64,000 nt of DNA, from assembly GCF_035083965.1 (NCBI RefSeq), contig NC_089729.1, forward strand, positions 16,976,964 to 17,040,963. The letters run 5' to 3'. How positions within the stretch are numbered: the first letter of the stretch is position 1; each line of letters begins with the position of its first letter. Below the pieces are notes generated by a model. The model saw only the letters and a list, made by a program, of their open reading frames with translations. It made no database searches and was not told where the DNA came from. Of this stretch, positions 47,633 to 60,200 are shown in pieces. Made by a program: the position numbers and the translations under genes. The DNA is from Branchiostoma lanceolatum (Eukaryota > Chordata > Leptocardii > Amphioxiformes > Branchiostomatidae).

Positions 47633-49823
47633 TTAGTACTGCTCTTTCAGCCTGCTCTTGATGACTGTTGGTAGAGGTAACTTGTCGACTGCTTGTTTTC
47701 CCTTCATGGCCTGCATGATGGTGAAGCAGCATTTCTCCTGCAGGGAGTTGAATCGGCAGCTGCGCATCCCAAGCTCCATCTCGGTCTCCGCCGCCGTGGA
47801 ACAGATGATCGGATACAGCTCCTCCCCTCTGTTGATCCCGCGGAATGCCACGCCGAGCGACTTCCCGTTTCTGTAGTACGTTAGAGTTCCGTTGTATAAG
47901 TTCAGGTGGACACCGATCACGGTGGTTTGGTCGTAGAATGGCTCCGTGTACCGCTGGTATTTGCCGTTGTGCCAGATGGTTCCCTTGTACGAAAGTCCCC
48001 AGCTCTCTTCATCGCGACCTGAGGGGGTCAAAACAACATCAATAATTTACTACGTGCAGCAAACACTATAAACAGCATTTACCACTTTACTGCATGTTTG
48101 CAAATAGTTAGGACTTATCCATCGGGTCATTGAAAGGAATAAATCCCTAAATTCTTTACATGTTACTGTAATTGTGTTTTGTGCCATTGTGTTTAGAATA
48201 ATCAAGACTATTTCAAATAGAAATTTAATGGTTCTTTACTAGTGTCCCTGAAAATACAGGAAGCCTTAAGAATTCCCCAAAGACGACTCATTTTATTGTC
48301 AGTCCAGCCAACCATTTGCCATGTACCTGCTGTGTGATAAATAGCGCCCCTTCCACTACCCTGCTGGATTCTAATTGCTGAAATCTCACTACATTCCTCT
48401 GATTACTTTTTCCTATGGTTGAATGCCCACGATGGGAAATCCAAAAGGCCGATAATGAGAGAAACACAAGAAGATAAATTACTCCCGGCCATCCTGAATC
48501 AATAAGTGTACGCTCTGAATAGCACGTACACGCCTGGCTTTATGAAAGATTCATGAACCGTCTCGCAGAAGGAGAATACAAATTGCTTCTGCCTTTCAGC
48601 GTCCGTGTGCTAAATGGGTTGTGCAGACCTATTTCTACCATCTGGATAAAGAGCAAAACCTGGACGAATGTCACAACGAGTTAAACATTCTAAAACTCAC
48701 GAAAAATGACCAATTTCCACCTAACTACTCTTTTCAAGCCAAATTAAAGAAACAGCTGAAGAACCACAGTCAAAAGATTCTTTGCAAGCACCTTTGGTGA
48801 GAACATGACCTTTGTAACGTGAGTGCACACATTAAATAGCTGGCTCAATGGTGCAGCTGTCAATCTTAACTATGTCTTTCAGCTGGACTTTGGAACAACA
48901 GAGGAAACCTGAGGCCGAGGTTCAAGGTCAGCCAAGGGGATGTTTGTTCTAATCTAGCGGAATCAGCAGTCTGTGGGAGCCAAACCAGACGCAACTAATA
49001 ACAAAGGCTGAGCCACTGGCAACATGTACAGATCTGTTGCTTTAAATTCATTCCATACGCCCCCAGATTATGTAATAAAAAACTGCTTCTGGTTGGATAA
49101 AATTTAAAAGAAGTTTGCTAGCATTTTTAATCTTTAGTTTAATCTGTTCCAAAAGCCTAAATTTAAAAGAAGTTTGCTAGCATTTTTAATCTTTAGTTTA
49201 ATCTGTTCCAAAGGCCTAAATTTTGTATTTGCATTTTACAGTATATAGACTCAAAAGCAGCCATTGAAGACAAAAATGGACTAAAACATTTCTCAGGTTT
49301 GAACCATATCTTTAACCACCTGTTTACAAATATTCTATCCATTTTATCCAGAATTTAGGATAGGTGCTTGCATTCTTCATTTGTTGTTGTGAAAATCAAG
49401 TGACTGACATGTACTGTTATAATTCCTTATCCTAGAAAGCCTCATACCCAACAACTGAATTCTACAATGAACAATAAACTGACCTAGCAGGTTGATGTAC
49501 TGATAGTTGCCCAAGTGAAGTAGAGCCTTCTTCGTCCCCACCCCCACCATGACAGACGTCCCGTGCGGCGGCTCCAAAAAGATGACCTCCCAGTAGTGTT
49601 CGCCCGTCGTAAACCCCTTGGTCCCCCGCACGCCCGCCGTCCCGATACTGGAGTCCACCGGATCGACGTGAAAATACGCCGCTAATTGGCAGGACGATAG
49701 CTGCACCTCCGGGGATTTGTTGTTGACGTCCCATCTCCAATTTTCTGGTTTAAAGTCCTGGTCGTCCTCGATCCAGCAAGGCATGTTCTGGGTTAGCGCT
49801 GTGGTAAGACAGAAGTGAGCCAT
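47633..49823 (-). CDS. SPRY domain and SOCS box protein, SPSB3-like
   Basis: SPSB proteins are substrate receptors of Elongin/Cullin E3 ubiquitin ligases: SPRY binds the target and the SOCS box recruits Elongin B/C and a cullin. Two coding exons (49484-49823, 47633-48018) join in phase to 241 residues. SPRY signatures are AGVRGTKGFTTGEHYWEV, MVGVGTKKA, LLGRDEESWGLSYKG, VIGVHLNLYNGTLTYYRNG and ELYPIICSTAAETEMEL. The last ~40 residues form the SOCS box, with a BC-box SLQEKCCFTI and a Cul5-box-like LPLPTVIKSRL. It fits SPSB3 better than SPSB1/2/4 (RDEESWGLSY, STAA), but lacks the long acidic N-terminus of human SPSB3. ATG 49823 has a strong Kozak context (GACCATGG). A CAG 16 nt into this reading (CTTACCACAG) could instead be an acceptor, making the N-terminus different. 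Confidence 0.9.
49106..49216. repeat. ~56-bp tandem duplication
   Basis: Two copies containing AAAAGAAGTTTGCTAGCATT and CTTTAGTTTAATCTGTTCC, in the SPSB intron. Confidence 0.85.
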
Positions 49824-51407
49824 GGTCAGTCAACAGCAGTAATAGTGATAACCCAGGATACTCTTACAGATCCACTACCTTCCAAACAGGTTCTAGCTGG
49901 TGTTATCAAGTCTATATCACATGCCTGCCCTCTGAATAATGAAGTTGCACGTAGGCCAGCGCCAAAAAGGGCTATTATGCCGCAGCTTGCAAGGTCATCA
50001 CCATAGAGGGTCGCCCGGGGAACATTACTATCATAATGTTCCTGTCAGGCACCGCTGTGCATAATAAACCCTATATTCCCGAACAATTCTACCGCATGAT
50101 TTATGCTAATAGCCAGAACGTACTGATTTCAGAATCAATTTGGCTTGCAGGCATGGCAGAAATGTGATCACATTTCTTATTCGAAAGATGTCTTTTGATA
50201 TAATCTATAATATTCTTTACAAAAATAAATGAAAGGTCTTCCGACGGTATGCACAGGTGCATTATTGAGATAAATACAGAAACAGGTGTTCAGAAAAGAC
50301 GGTATATCACTGGGATTTACTAATAGATATTCTCACTCCCCAACAGCGTGACAGCTTACGCTTGGCTCTTTTCCAATTTTGTAACAAAGAGCAGATACAC
50401 CTGATAATCCCATGACTCTCATCATTAATTCATGACCTTCTGACAGCTATTCATCCGTCACAATTGGACCTTACTGAGACAAAGGTCAACACTATTGTGA
50501 CTGGGCATTATGGTCCAGCAATGAGTGAATTGTTTTCAATGCTTTTTTACAGATAGAAGAATTTCATTGTACTAACAGGGCGCGCGCCCGGGCTTGCAGC
50601 ATTTCAGTTTCCTAATGAGCATAAAATATCTTTACCTGTATGTTTTTGTTGTACACCTGTACACTGTTTCTATGGCTCTGTATAATACATACTATCAGGT
50701 GAATTCCCAGAAATCATCTGCAGTTCTGTCACCGTAGTAATTTTTACAGAGTGGCTGCACTTTAAGTCTACCTGCTCATTTTTTTCTTTACACATTTCTG
50801 GAGTTTTGAACATATTTCTAACCACCTGCTTACGAATAATCTAAATTTCCTTTTCACCGAGAATTTGGATATGTGTTTTCTTTTTCTTTTTGTTGTAACA
50901 GTTGTAAATATCAAATGATTGACATCTATATAGTTATACACTCATATTCTAGAAAGCCTGCCACACAAGTGCTAAGCCTAAATTCTATTACATGTGTTTT
51001 CTAAAACCACTAAACTCAGGGTATAAACAATGCTTCAACACACCTTTTCTTTCTTAGCAACAATCACACTCGTCTGGTGTATTGCCATGGGGATCTGAAT
51101 TGAACTGTTTGTATCCATAGGATAATAACACTAGGTCAGCGACCTTTCCACACCCTGTTTACCTTTCCATCTAACCTACATGTACTTCTTCATTCAGCCG
51201 GAACTATTTGGTGTCCATTTCTTACCTTTTGTGTCTCTGTGACGTATCGTAATACGTGTGTTCATGTAATTTGCATAAATAACCTCCCTTAATGTCTTCA
51301 ATTCCCCTCTAGGCATTGAAGAAAACACTATAATTCCCCTCACAACAAATGCGACTGGAACAATACAGAACTGGTCCAATGCTTGTAAACAAGGACATTT
51401 AACTCAC

Positions 51408-51534
51408 CCATTTAGCCTGACGCAAAGCCAACTGGTGGCACCCGTTTGTGGTTGTGGTGGCTGCACTGGTCGTAACTGGATTAGCTGCCTTGATACTATA
51501 ACACCTCCACTCACTTTGCTACACTGTCCAAAAC
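51408..51534 (-). other. Probable 5' UTR exon of the SPSB3-like gene
   Basis: On the minus strand this 127-nt stretch is bounded by TTTCAG and GTGAGT. It contains no ATG-led frame continuing into the SPRY exon, so it would be non-coding. Assignment to the downstream SPSB gene is inferred from strand and position. Confidence 0.4.
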
Positions 51535-52319
51535 CTGAAAGAGAAAAAAAAAGTCTTAATAATATGCTATTGCTTGGTTAGAAGTTTTTGGTAAGAACGC
51601 AATCAATTTACGTAATGTCAACAATAGTAGACTAGACTAGACCAATGAGGTTAACTAGACAGTGTATAACTATCTTCTACATAAATACCTTGTGCAAATC
51701 ATAGGAGTCCATTGCTGGAATAACCCGAATGTCACAACTAAGAGGTCTGTTCAACAGGATGTCTGATGACCATGATGACTCTACCAGTTAATTTCAATTA
51801 CAGTTTACAGTTAATATTCGCTACAAAAGTTAACCGTGAACAACAAGGATATGTAGAGAATGAATATGCTTCCTATGGATAGTACTCCTGTGGATGGGGA
51901 AGTATTAGTGTCCAACCTCTGACCTTATGACCAGGAATAAATTATGCTAATGATTTGTTTTGATGATGCAATCCAAATGGTTAAACTGTGTCTACTTGTC
52001 AATTTGCATGTAGATAAATGTACATAGAACAATCCAGTGGCAAATGAGCAGGTGACTTAACCATGCCTTCAAGCTGTACAATTTTTAGAGACCTCTTTCC
52101 TTTCTTCAGAGTGGTTTAAAAATTCATATATAAACCTCCTTGATGTAAGCAACAGGATAATTAATAAAAAATCAAGGCAAAAATATAGTATATATATATA
52201 TATACAAATATATGTATTTCATTTAGATTGGCTCTGAGATAGTAATATTTAGAAGTAGGATTTATGCATGTAAAACGGGTATAAAACCAGGTTTAATAAG
52301 CCCTAATTTTGGTCATGAA

Positions 52320-52480
52320 TGATAGACCTTTATTGTGCATTCATGCCCCAAGGGGCTAGGTACAGGTTGTCTAACTTAACACATGGAACATACAAGGACA
52401 TAAATACAACAATACAACTAAGCTGTAAACGTATAGAGTAGACAAACGTGTTATTAAACTAAGCTAGTCCAGTAGAGTCG
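52320..52480. repeat. Probable LINE 3' tail remnant
   Basis: ATAGACCTTTATTGTGCATT followed by a GC block and AT-rich tail; it looks like an inverted LINE 3' end. No ORF. Confidence 0.3.
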
Positions 52481-52716
52481 ACTTCTTCTCGCTTCTTTGT
52501 ACATGACTTGTGTAAATGTATGAACAGACAATATTTCTTATACAAGGATTATCCAGGCGTAATAAAAATATGAATTTGTCTGTTGCATTTAGATATTCAA
52601 AATATGGGAATTTTTCTTTGATAAGGTTAAAAAGTACACTTCTTTCGCTATCGTATATCTTTTGCTATCGTATAATTTACAAACTAGGACGAAATGTTGC
52701 TCATCTTCTACTTGTT

Positions 52717-53025
52717 TTAAATTATAATGTTGACAAAGTCTATGTTGTCATGCCTGTATAAGTGCAGCCTGAGTGCAGACCTCATGAGACAGTGGGGATG
52801 GAATTCCTCATGTAGCTCCCCAGGATCTAGCCGCGAACCCTCCGTCAGGTCATCGCAGCCGTCCCATGCCGCTTCTGCTTGTGTGGCGGTCCAAGCTGCG
52901 GCAGAGGTTCCGGCAGGGTCTTCTCTCTCATCGCCACTCTCTAATTGTCCTGAATCATGTTCAGGCTCAAAGGCATATGGCCTGATGTCATTAGGGTCCA
53001 ACTTGTCCGAGTCTGTGGCGGCCAT
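52717..53025 (-). CDS. Possible first exon of a P2X7-C-terminus-like protein (hypothetical)
   Basis: The ORF begins ATGGCGGCC with good start context and opens with DPNDIRPYAFEPEHDS followed by acidic residues. The IRPY-FEPE pattern is how many cnidarian, fish and lancelet proteins with a P2X7-type cytoplasmic (ballast) domain begin. The Cys/Trp-rich core expected next is not present in this ORF or immediately downstream, so this would be only a first exon whose partner I cannot find, or a stranded gene fragment. It sits between the two putative UTR exons of the SPSB gene on the same strand. The C-terminal third of the ORF is probably read-through into intron. Confidence 0.35.
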   Translation of the reverse strand: MAATDSDKLDPNDIRPYAFEPEHDSGQLESGDEREDPAGTSAAAWTATQAEAAWDGCDDLTEGSRLDPGELHEEFHPHCLMRSALRLHLYRHDNIDFVNIII

Positions 53026-53446
53026 GACAGTTTTGTCGTCTGTTCCGTGTTTGGACTAGTGCGCATACGTATACAGCAGAGTAGAAAAGAGTGGGTCTGT
53101 GGGGGGTGACATGGATTTGAAAAGGATTACTGTCGAAAAGTCCTATGAGGTAATTCAGTCAAAACTCAGGTGTATTTGTTTTCAGAAAAGCAAAATTTAT
53201 CAGAAAAAAATACCTGCTTACTGAGTGGACTTCTCCTTTAAATAAGGGCATTGGCCTCGAAATAGTGGTGACTGGTGAGGCTCGTTTAAGTTAAACAACC
53301 TTGAAACAGAAAACAATCTGAATTTCATGGACTGATCATAGCCTCCTGTGCAGACCTTCTGGGTGGCTGGCAGTTTTCTATGGCTTTTTTTCTGATTTAG
53401 GCTGTTTTCTGATCACTCGCGGGTTCTTAAATAAAGTTAAGTTAAG

Positions 53447-53718
53447 ATAAAATCCTCCCACACCATAATTGATGTGTAGGGTGGTGTCCATCCCCGTTTC
53501 ATAGCCTTTTTTCAGGGCCACACTGTAGTGCGATCACTGCAGCAGGGGGCTGGTCCACTGGCAGTGGAGTGTGTTTAACTTCCATACTGTTACATTTGTG
53601 AAGGTTAGACATCCAGGTAACCAATATATAAGGGAATTCAAACTCTACAACTGGATAAGAATTCGGAGATTTATTTCCGGACGTTTCGAGTGACATCCAT
53701 CACTCTTCTTCAGCGTCA
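53447..53718 (-). repeat. SINE family A fragment followed by a hammerhead-like repeat
   Basis: 53447-53591 is a reversed SINE A body. 53600-53720, read on the minus strand, contains CTGAAGA, a hairpin with GAGTGA/TCACTC, then GAAACGTCCGG, a motif type carried by Penelope-like retroelements. Confidence 0.55.
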
Positions 53719-54383
53719 CTAAAATGAACTAGCAGAACTAACCATACTGTTAACTTAATTGGCATGCCAACCCAGTAAGTGCGTCACAGAGAACGTGTGG
53801 TAAAATGTCCTCGCCAAGGGGCACGTTTGCCCTTATGAGCCAACAAGCTGGCCTGCGTAGGCCCTGGAAATAGTCTGCGATTCAGGCTAACAAGGCTATC
53901 ATCTAGGCTAAGCTCACCCACGGCTGTTTGAGAATTTTGACATCTGGCTCCGATGAATTCTTGGTAAGGCTGGATTGCTTTGACTTTGCCAAGTCCTCCA
54001 AGTCCTTGATGCAGTAAAAATTTATAGGACTGCATTTGGGGATGGCAAGTTGACAACTACTTGACAAGCCAAGAGTATTGTATGGCAGAGGTCATTAGCC
54101 GCTTAATCTAGTCTGAACAGAACTGAACTAGTTTATTTCAAGATATCTACTTATCAGCTTTTGTGGCCAATAGAATAATCTTTTCAAAGCTGAGGGTTTG
54201 TTTACACATGAGTGTGTGAGTGTGTGCGCGTGTGTGTGATATAATATTTGTTTTATAATTTTGATAGTCTGGGCAATGGAATTTATATTTGACTTGCTGA
54301 AACAATATAAAGTGACTTAGTATTACAGATGGTATAAAGAAGACAAGGGAAATCACACCACCAACAACAACAACAGCATTATT

Positions 54384-54531
54384 CTCCAAGCAGAGGTTTT
54401 GGTCGGCTGGGGTAGAAGTGGCCGGGGTTTTTTAGGCTGGCCTCTCGTTACAGGAGGCCAGCCTAAACAGGAGGCCAGCCTAAAAAACCCCGGCCACTAC
54501 TACCCCAGCCAACCAAAACCTCTCCTTGGAG
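54384..54531. mobile_element. Hairpin MITE, 148 bp
   Basis: Inverted halves: CTCCAAGCAGAGGTTTTGGT, GGCTGGGGTAG and AGGCTGGCCTC each recur in reverse. Confidence 0.7.
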
Positions 54532-55248
54532 AATACAACAGCATATGTTTTTGATAAACCAAAATTATGATTTGTTGACTGCTGATGCAAGCTGTTTTTC
54601 TGTATTTGGGCAATTATAAGTAGCCTAATCCAAGCAGGGGTCTGGGAGACAGAGAAAGTGAAAAAAGATGTTCTCTTGGAACACCCCCCCCCCTCCCTCA
54701 TTACCGGCCTGCTAACGACCCCCTTAGGAATTACTGTGACAGGTGCATAATTGCCACATCCTAATGACTGTCATTAAACGTTGGCGCCTAAAAACAAGGA
54801 CAAACATGTTTTCGTGGACAAAAACGAGAAGAATCTTTCATATGGATAATCAGAATCGTGTTGACGTGCAAAACGAAGTATGGCGTACGTGAAGCCCGTG
54901 CCCCCAGGACGGTACCACTGACTGGAGTCTAGAAACTGGACAAGGGGGGTCTTTAAAAACAACAACGATGAACCAATTTTAAGACAATGCCACGAATCAT
55001 ATGATGCGAAACGTTACAGCTAACAAATCTAGCGGTATAGTTTTCGTCGTGTAATCTGATAAAGAACGAGTTCAACAACCCGACAAGTACAGCCGAAAAT
55101 TATGCAGTGGACTACGCCCGTAAAAGAGGCCTCAGGCAAGTCTTTATGCACGTCCTGCCCTGTTGTTTTGATCGACGAAGTTGAATGGCCTCGGCAAGGT
55201 ACTAGTAGTTCAGTTGAACAACAAAGAACACAAAAATGGCTCCCTTAC

Positions 55249-55320
55249 CTGTTTCTATAGCCCCTATTCGACAAAAGACCGCAGTCTAGTGTTGTCGGCG
55301 GCAGCTGTTAAGTGCAACAT
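55249..55320 (-). other. Probable first non-coding exon of the SPSB3-like gene
   Basis: On the minus strand a strong donor (ACAG followed by GTAAGG) ends at 55249 and no coding frame is associated with it. The transcription start near 55320 is a guess. This would give the SPSB gene a 5' UTR spread over about 5 kb. Confidence 0.3.
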
Positions 55321-56168
55321 GTAGTGAGGATATCGTACGTCTTTTCTACAGTGTAAAGGCCAACTTCTTATTTATCTTTGTTGAACAACTCAAAACCAGT
55401 TGGAACCAGTTCCGTACTGGGTACTTCTTCCACTCCCCCTGCCTTCACATTTGGAGTAGTCTAAAATCGATAACAAAATGTCTCAACCCCAAAATTGGCA
55501 GCACAAAATACTTCCAAACGATGCCAAAAAACATAAAGTAGCTGTAGTTGATGAGAAATATGAGGAACAGCAGCAGTTATATGACAAAACGGGAATATAG
55601 CCTTGACTAAGAAACGGGAGCAGCAACATTACCCAGAACAGCGACTGACTGTTTACTAGAGCGTGATTGGCTGATCGGGACAACGCCTACAGACCTGCCT
55701 ACGCCAGCGGCGCTATGATTGGTTCTCATGTGATTGGATCATACGTCAACAGGAAGGGTGGGAGGTATCGAAATGTGCTGATCGGGCAAGAAGAAAGAAC
55801 TTTGGCACAGCTTCAAAAGGTCACATGGTCTGGTTGTTTTTTAAAGGAAACCCACGCAATAATAGGGCCAGAAAATTGGATTTTGAAAGTCAATTTATTT
55901 GGTTATTTCTATACATGATTAGTTCAAACAAGGACATTATAATGTCCTTGGTTCAAACAACACTAAAAATAAGACGTCGTTGTGATGTGACAACTCAATG
56001 AAAATCGTCGCCAGGGTTTTTGTTAGCCTGTATAAGTGTATTTACACAAGCTCTCGGCCGGAGGTTACTGACCCCCAGCCCAAGATGGGATGGCGGTTAC
56101 AGGACCGGCTGGCCATTAGGAGCGCGATTCGTCAGGCTAGGCTTTTGTAGGCTCGTGAAACAAGTATA

Positions 56169-56813
56169 AGGCTGCACCAAGCAATTTTTATGGATGACGT
56201 CCGCGCGCGCATTGATTTTGGTCTGTTCCCAGAAAAAACACAAGAAATTCCGCCTCCTGTAACTATGACCTAAGAGTTATGACAGTGCGGCAAATCCTAA
56301 GATTAACGTAAAACTCGTCACGCGAAATGCATAAGTTAACGCCTAAGGCTATTGGCAGGATCATCCTGTCAGCAGTAGAAAAAGTTGCACTGCTGACAGG
56401 ATGATCCTGTCAGCAGTAGAAAAAAATACACTGCTGACAGGACGATCCTGTCAGCAGTGGAAAAATCTGCATTGCTGACAGGATCATCCTGTCAGCAGTA
56501 GAAAAAAAGGCAATGCTGACAGGATGATCATGACAGCAGTGGGATATGGAAAGAAACAGGACAGGACAATAACTGCTGTTCAACTTCAACTGATTTATTC
56601 AAATTATTGCTGTTTTCATGATGAAAAAAAGAATTTTTAGTTGTTACACTGTGTTCTCTCATTCAATCTGTGTCCTAACATGTGTCGTCGACTATTATAT
56701 TTCAAATCTAGGCATCTTGTTTTTTTTGGCCCTTCTTACTTTTTTTTCGCGCTCTCGCATTAGATTTAGGGTCTCCAAAGGACATCATCCATAAAAATTA
56801 CTTGGTGCAGCCT
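56169..56813. mobile_element. MITE with internal palindromic satellite
   Basis: Ends AGGCTGCACCAAGCAATTTT and inverse, continuing for about 34 bp (TATGGATGACGTCC). It encloses the palindrome array at 56355-56541. It sits about 460 bp upstream of the PICK1 start codon. Confidence 0.75.
56355..56541. repeat. Tandem array of palindromes
   Basis: Four units spaced about 45-50 bp. Each contains CTGACAGGATGATCCTGTCAG-like perfect inverted repeats (27 bp with the flanking CTG/CAG), separated by A-rich spacers. Confidence 0.9.
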
Positions 56814-57275
56814 AAAGGGAATCATCGTACTTTTGCGTGGTTAAAATGCTCCGAGTATGAAGTTATCACACAAATGTGCTAAACAGTGCTAGTAAATGTC
56901 AGTACCATAAAGATATCATCATTTTTTTAAATTTCCATATTTTGGGCCCTAATATTGCTTTGGTTGCCTGTGTCGGTAACCACGTGACAAACACCCTGAT
57001 GACCTTTTCAGACTGACGCAAATAACAACCTGGGCTCGGGACTAGAAGTAGTGCCCTGGGAACGATAGAAATTCTATCATGTGACATTTTGGGCGAGTTC
57101 TCGCGAGATGTCGTCTACGTGGAATGAAAACGAAGCCTGGGTTACATTTTTTTTTCACGGTCCAGTTTGTGTCACAGAAATATGGCAAATATTGCCAGTT
57201 AGAAAGCAGTAAACTGAGTGTTTTAGTAAAATAAGTATTGGAGACGTCAAAAATCTGGATTTCTTCGAAGCAAAC

Positions 57276-60200
57276 ATGATGGACTACGAGCTGGAAGAGG
57301 ATAAATTGTAAGAGAATTCGGACACCTGTTCTGCATTTTTTATTATCCGCCCCTCCCCTTTGTTTTGATAACCTCAAAATCATATTCCTGCCGAACTAGG
57401 ATAAGACCAAGGCTAAAATATTCATTTCAGAACTAGTGGTTTGTGCATGGTGTGCTTTTATGTGATGTAGTACTTAACTGTGCATAAGAAACTGTAGTCA
57501 AATATTTTAAATCATGTTAGATTTTGACATATGATCATTGACCGCAGTGTGAAAATGATAGTAACGTATACTAACGTTACACAGAGATGGATAACTTTGA
57601 TGTATCTTATTATTTATTTTGATGTATTATCTATGATTGTGTTGCTACGTTAAGTTTACGTTAAGTTTACGTTAAGTTTATTTTTGTACTCTTTATCCGT
57701 GATTCCTGCCCCTCCACTTCACTTCGACCTTGTTGAAAAGTGGCCATGTGGCCGAACAAGCACTTCAATGAAAAAGAAAGGCCTTGACTTGACATGATTC
57801 TGCAAGTCAAATTAGCTTTTCAATGATAAAAGAACTAGGGAAGCCCGGGCCATACCGTAAAGTACAGACTGGTCTGAACACCCGCATTTAAACGTTATTG
57901 CACCCCGGGTATGATAATTATAAGATAAAGTCTTACTAGTACTCCTTCCATGTATCTCTCTCAGGGGGATGCAGGCCATCCCGGGGAGTGTCACCCTACA
58001 GAAGGACAGCCAGAATCTCATTGGGATCAGTATAGGGGGCGGGGCACCGCTCTGTCCGTGTCTGTACATCGTCCAGGTGTTCGATAACACTCCCGCCGCC
58101 AAGGAAGCTACGCTGGAGTCCGGAGATGAGATCGTGGGCGTGGGCGGGAAGTCGGTCAAGGGGAAAACGAAAGTGGAGGTGGCGAGACAAATCCAGGCAG
58201 TGAAGGTGGTAAAGTACTAGAACCGGTGTTCTGATCATACTTTCTTCTTGCTTTGTACTAATGCCCTCTAACAACGCCTGGAGGGGTATCGCTGAGGGGG
58301 GGTCAGGTCTGACGGGCTACGGTATGGTGGCAAGCCTGGCCTTAAAGGCCTCCACTGTCGGGGTTTGTGCGATATGCCCCCGCAGCGTATTCCACTCCTT
58401 AACCGTGTGTGGGAAAAAGGAATATCTATAACAATCAGTACGTGCTGAAGTGAGTTTGTATTTAAGGTTATGGCTAGCTCTGGTGCGTCTGTGGGCAACT
58501 GGTATAAGATATTGTTCAGATGGAATGTTGATAAGACCCTGTGAAATCTTATAAAGTGTAATTGACCATGCTTCTCGCCTTCTGTCTGCTAGCAAGGGCC
58601 ATTGTAGGTCTTCGAGCATTTTGGTTACACTACTGGTATATCTGAAATCACCAACGGTCACTCGCGCAGCTCTGCGCTGTATCTTTTCTAGCGCTTGCAT
58701 AGTTAGAAGTAAGGGGGTCCCAAACTGTCGCGCTGTACTCCAGGTGCCGTCGTACTAGCGATTTGTAGCACGTAGACTTCACCCGTGGAGAGCAGTGCCA
58801 CAGATTGCGTCGAATGACTGCTAGTATTCTGTTGGCTTTGCCAGTGGCATGTCTAATCTGGGTGTCCCATACCAGGCTTTGTGAATCTGGGTTCACCCAG
58901 GCACTGGGCATTGATCCCATGGCCAATTCGCAAAGCCGAATCCACCTCAGGAGTAGACTTATCACTGTGCTTCTTAATTTAGACTCCCTGAACTTGCATT
59001 TGTAGTATGTGATTTCCATACTGTAAAATAAAATAAAATGTATTTAAGTTCGCGTGGTTTTTATTTCGCGGTAGGGAGAAAATGGGATGTTCGCGGTGGT
59101 TTTGAGTTCCCGTTTGAAAGAATAGTAGCGCTAGAGCCATAGGTGGCCAAAAATTTTCGTGGTGGTTTTATGCTCGCGCTGAAAGCTCACCGCGAAAATC
59201 GTGAACATAAAACCACCGCGAACATTTCTGCATTTACAGTATATAGCCTAAACATGAATAAGTACTTCCTTGTTTGAAATACTTTGTGATATTTAAGACT
59301 TCTCAATGCATAGATCTAATCTATCAAAGTTAATTTGAAGTTTGAACTTTTGTGTTGTTTGTTTCAGGGTGAAGTGACAATCAACTACAACAAACTGAAG
59401 GCAGATCCCAAACAAGGCAAGACATTGGACATAGGTAAGATATAATAAATTCATCTTAGAAGTTTTCCTTGTTTTACCATGAATTCTATAAAGACTAACT
59501 GTCCAAGATTATAGCTTGCTTTAGTAGCACGTTGATAGAAATATCGTTCAGTATAAAAAGAATGTTATTGTCTTTCCCAGTGTTGAAGAAGATCAAGCAC
59601 AAGTTTGTGGAGAACATGAGTTCCAGTACTGCAGATGCCCTGGGGTTGAGCCGAGCCATCTTGTGTAATGGTAAGGAAAACTATGACTACTGTATCTCTG
59701 TCCTTGCTTGCTTTTAACAGCTTAAGACTGAATAGTGATATGCTAACAATTTATATGGCATCGTGTGGCGCAATCGGTAGGGTGTTTCACCCACAACCGA
59801 GAGATCCCGGGTTCGAGACCACCGATATGCCCCGATGTTGTGCCCTTGGGAAAGGCACTTCACACGACTTTCCTCACTTCACTCTGGTGTAAATGAGTAC
59901 CTAGCTTCAGTTAGGGACGTCTCTCGGATAGGACGTTAAGTGGAGGTCCCATGTTTGAGGAGAGCCACACCTCGACCACGTTAAAGAAACCACTGCACTT
60001 ATCGAAAAGAGTAGGGGTCCTTCCTGGTGTGAGTTGTTCAAAACCTACAGACCTATGGCCGCACATGGGTTTGCCCTTGGCATGTACATGCTGAACCAAT
60101 AAATAACAATACATATGGCTGATCGGCAGGTAATAGTAGTGGCCAACCTCAAGTGAACTGTACACACTTAGCTATAGCATCCTTTCTGTAGATGTGGCAT

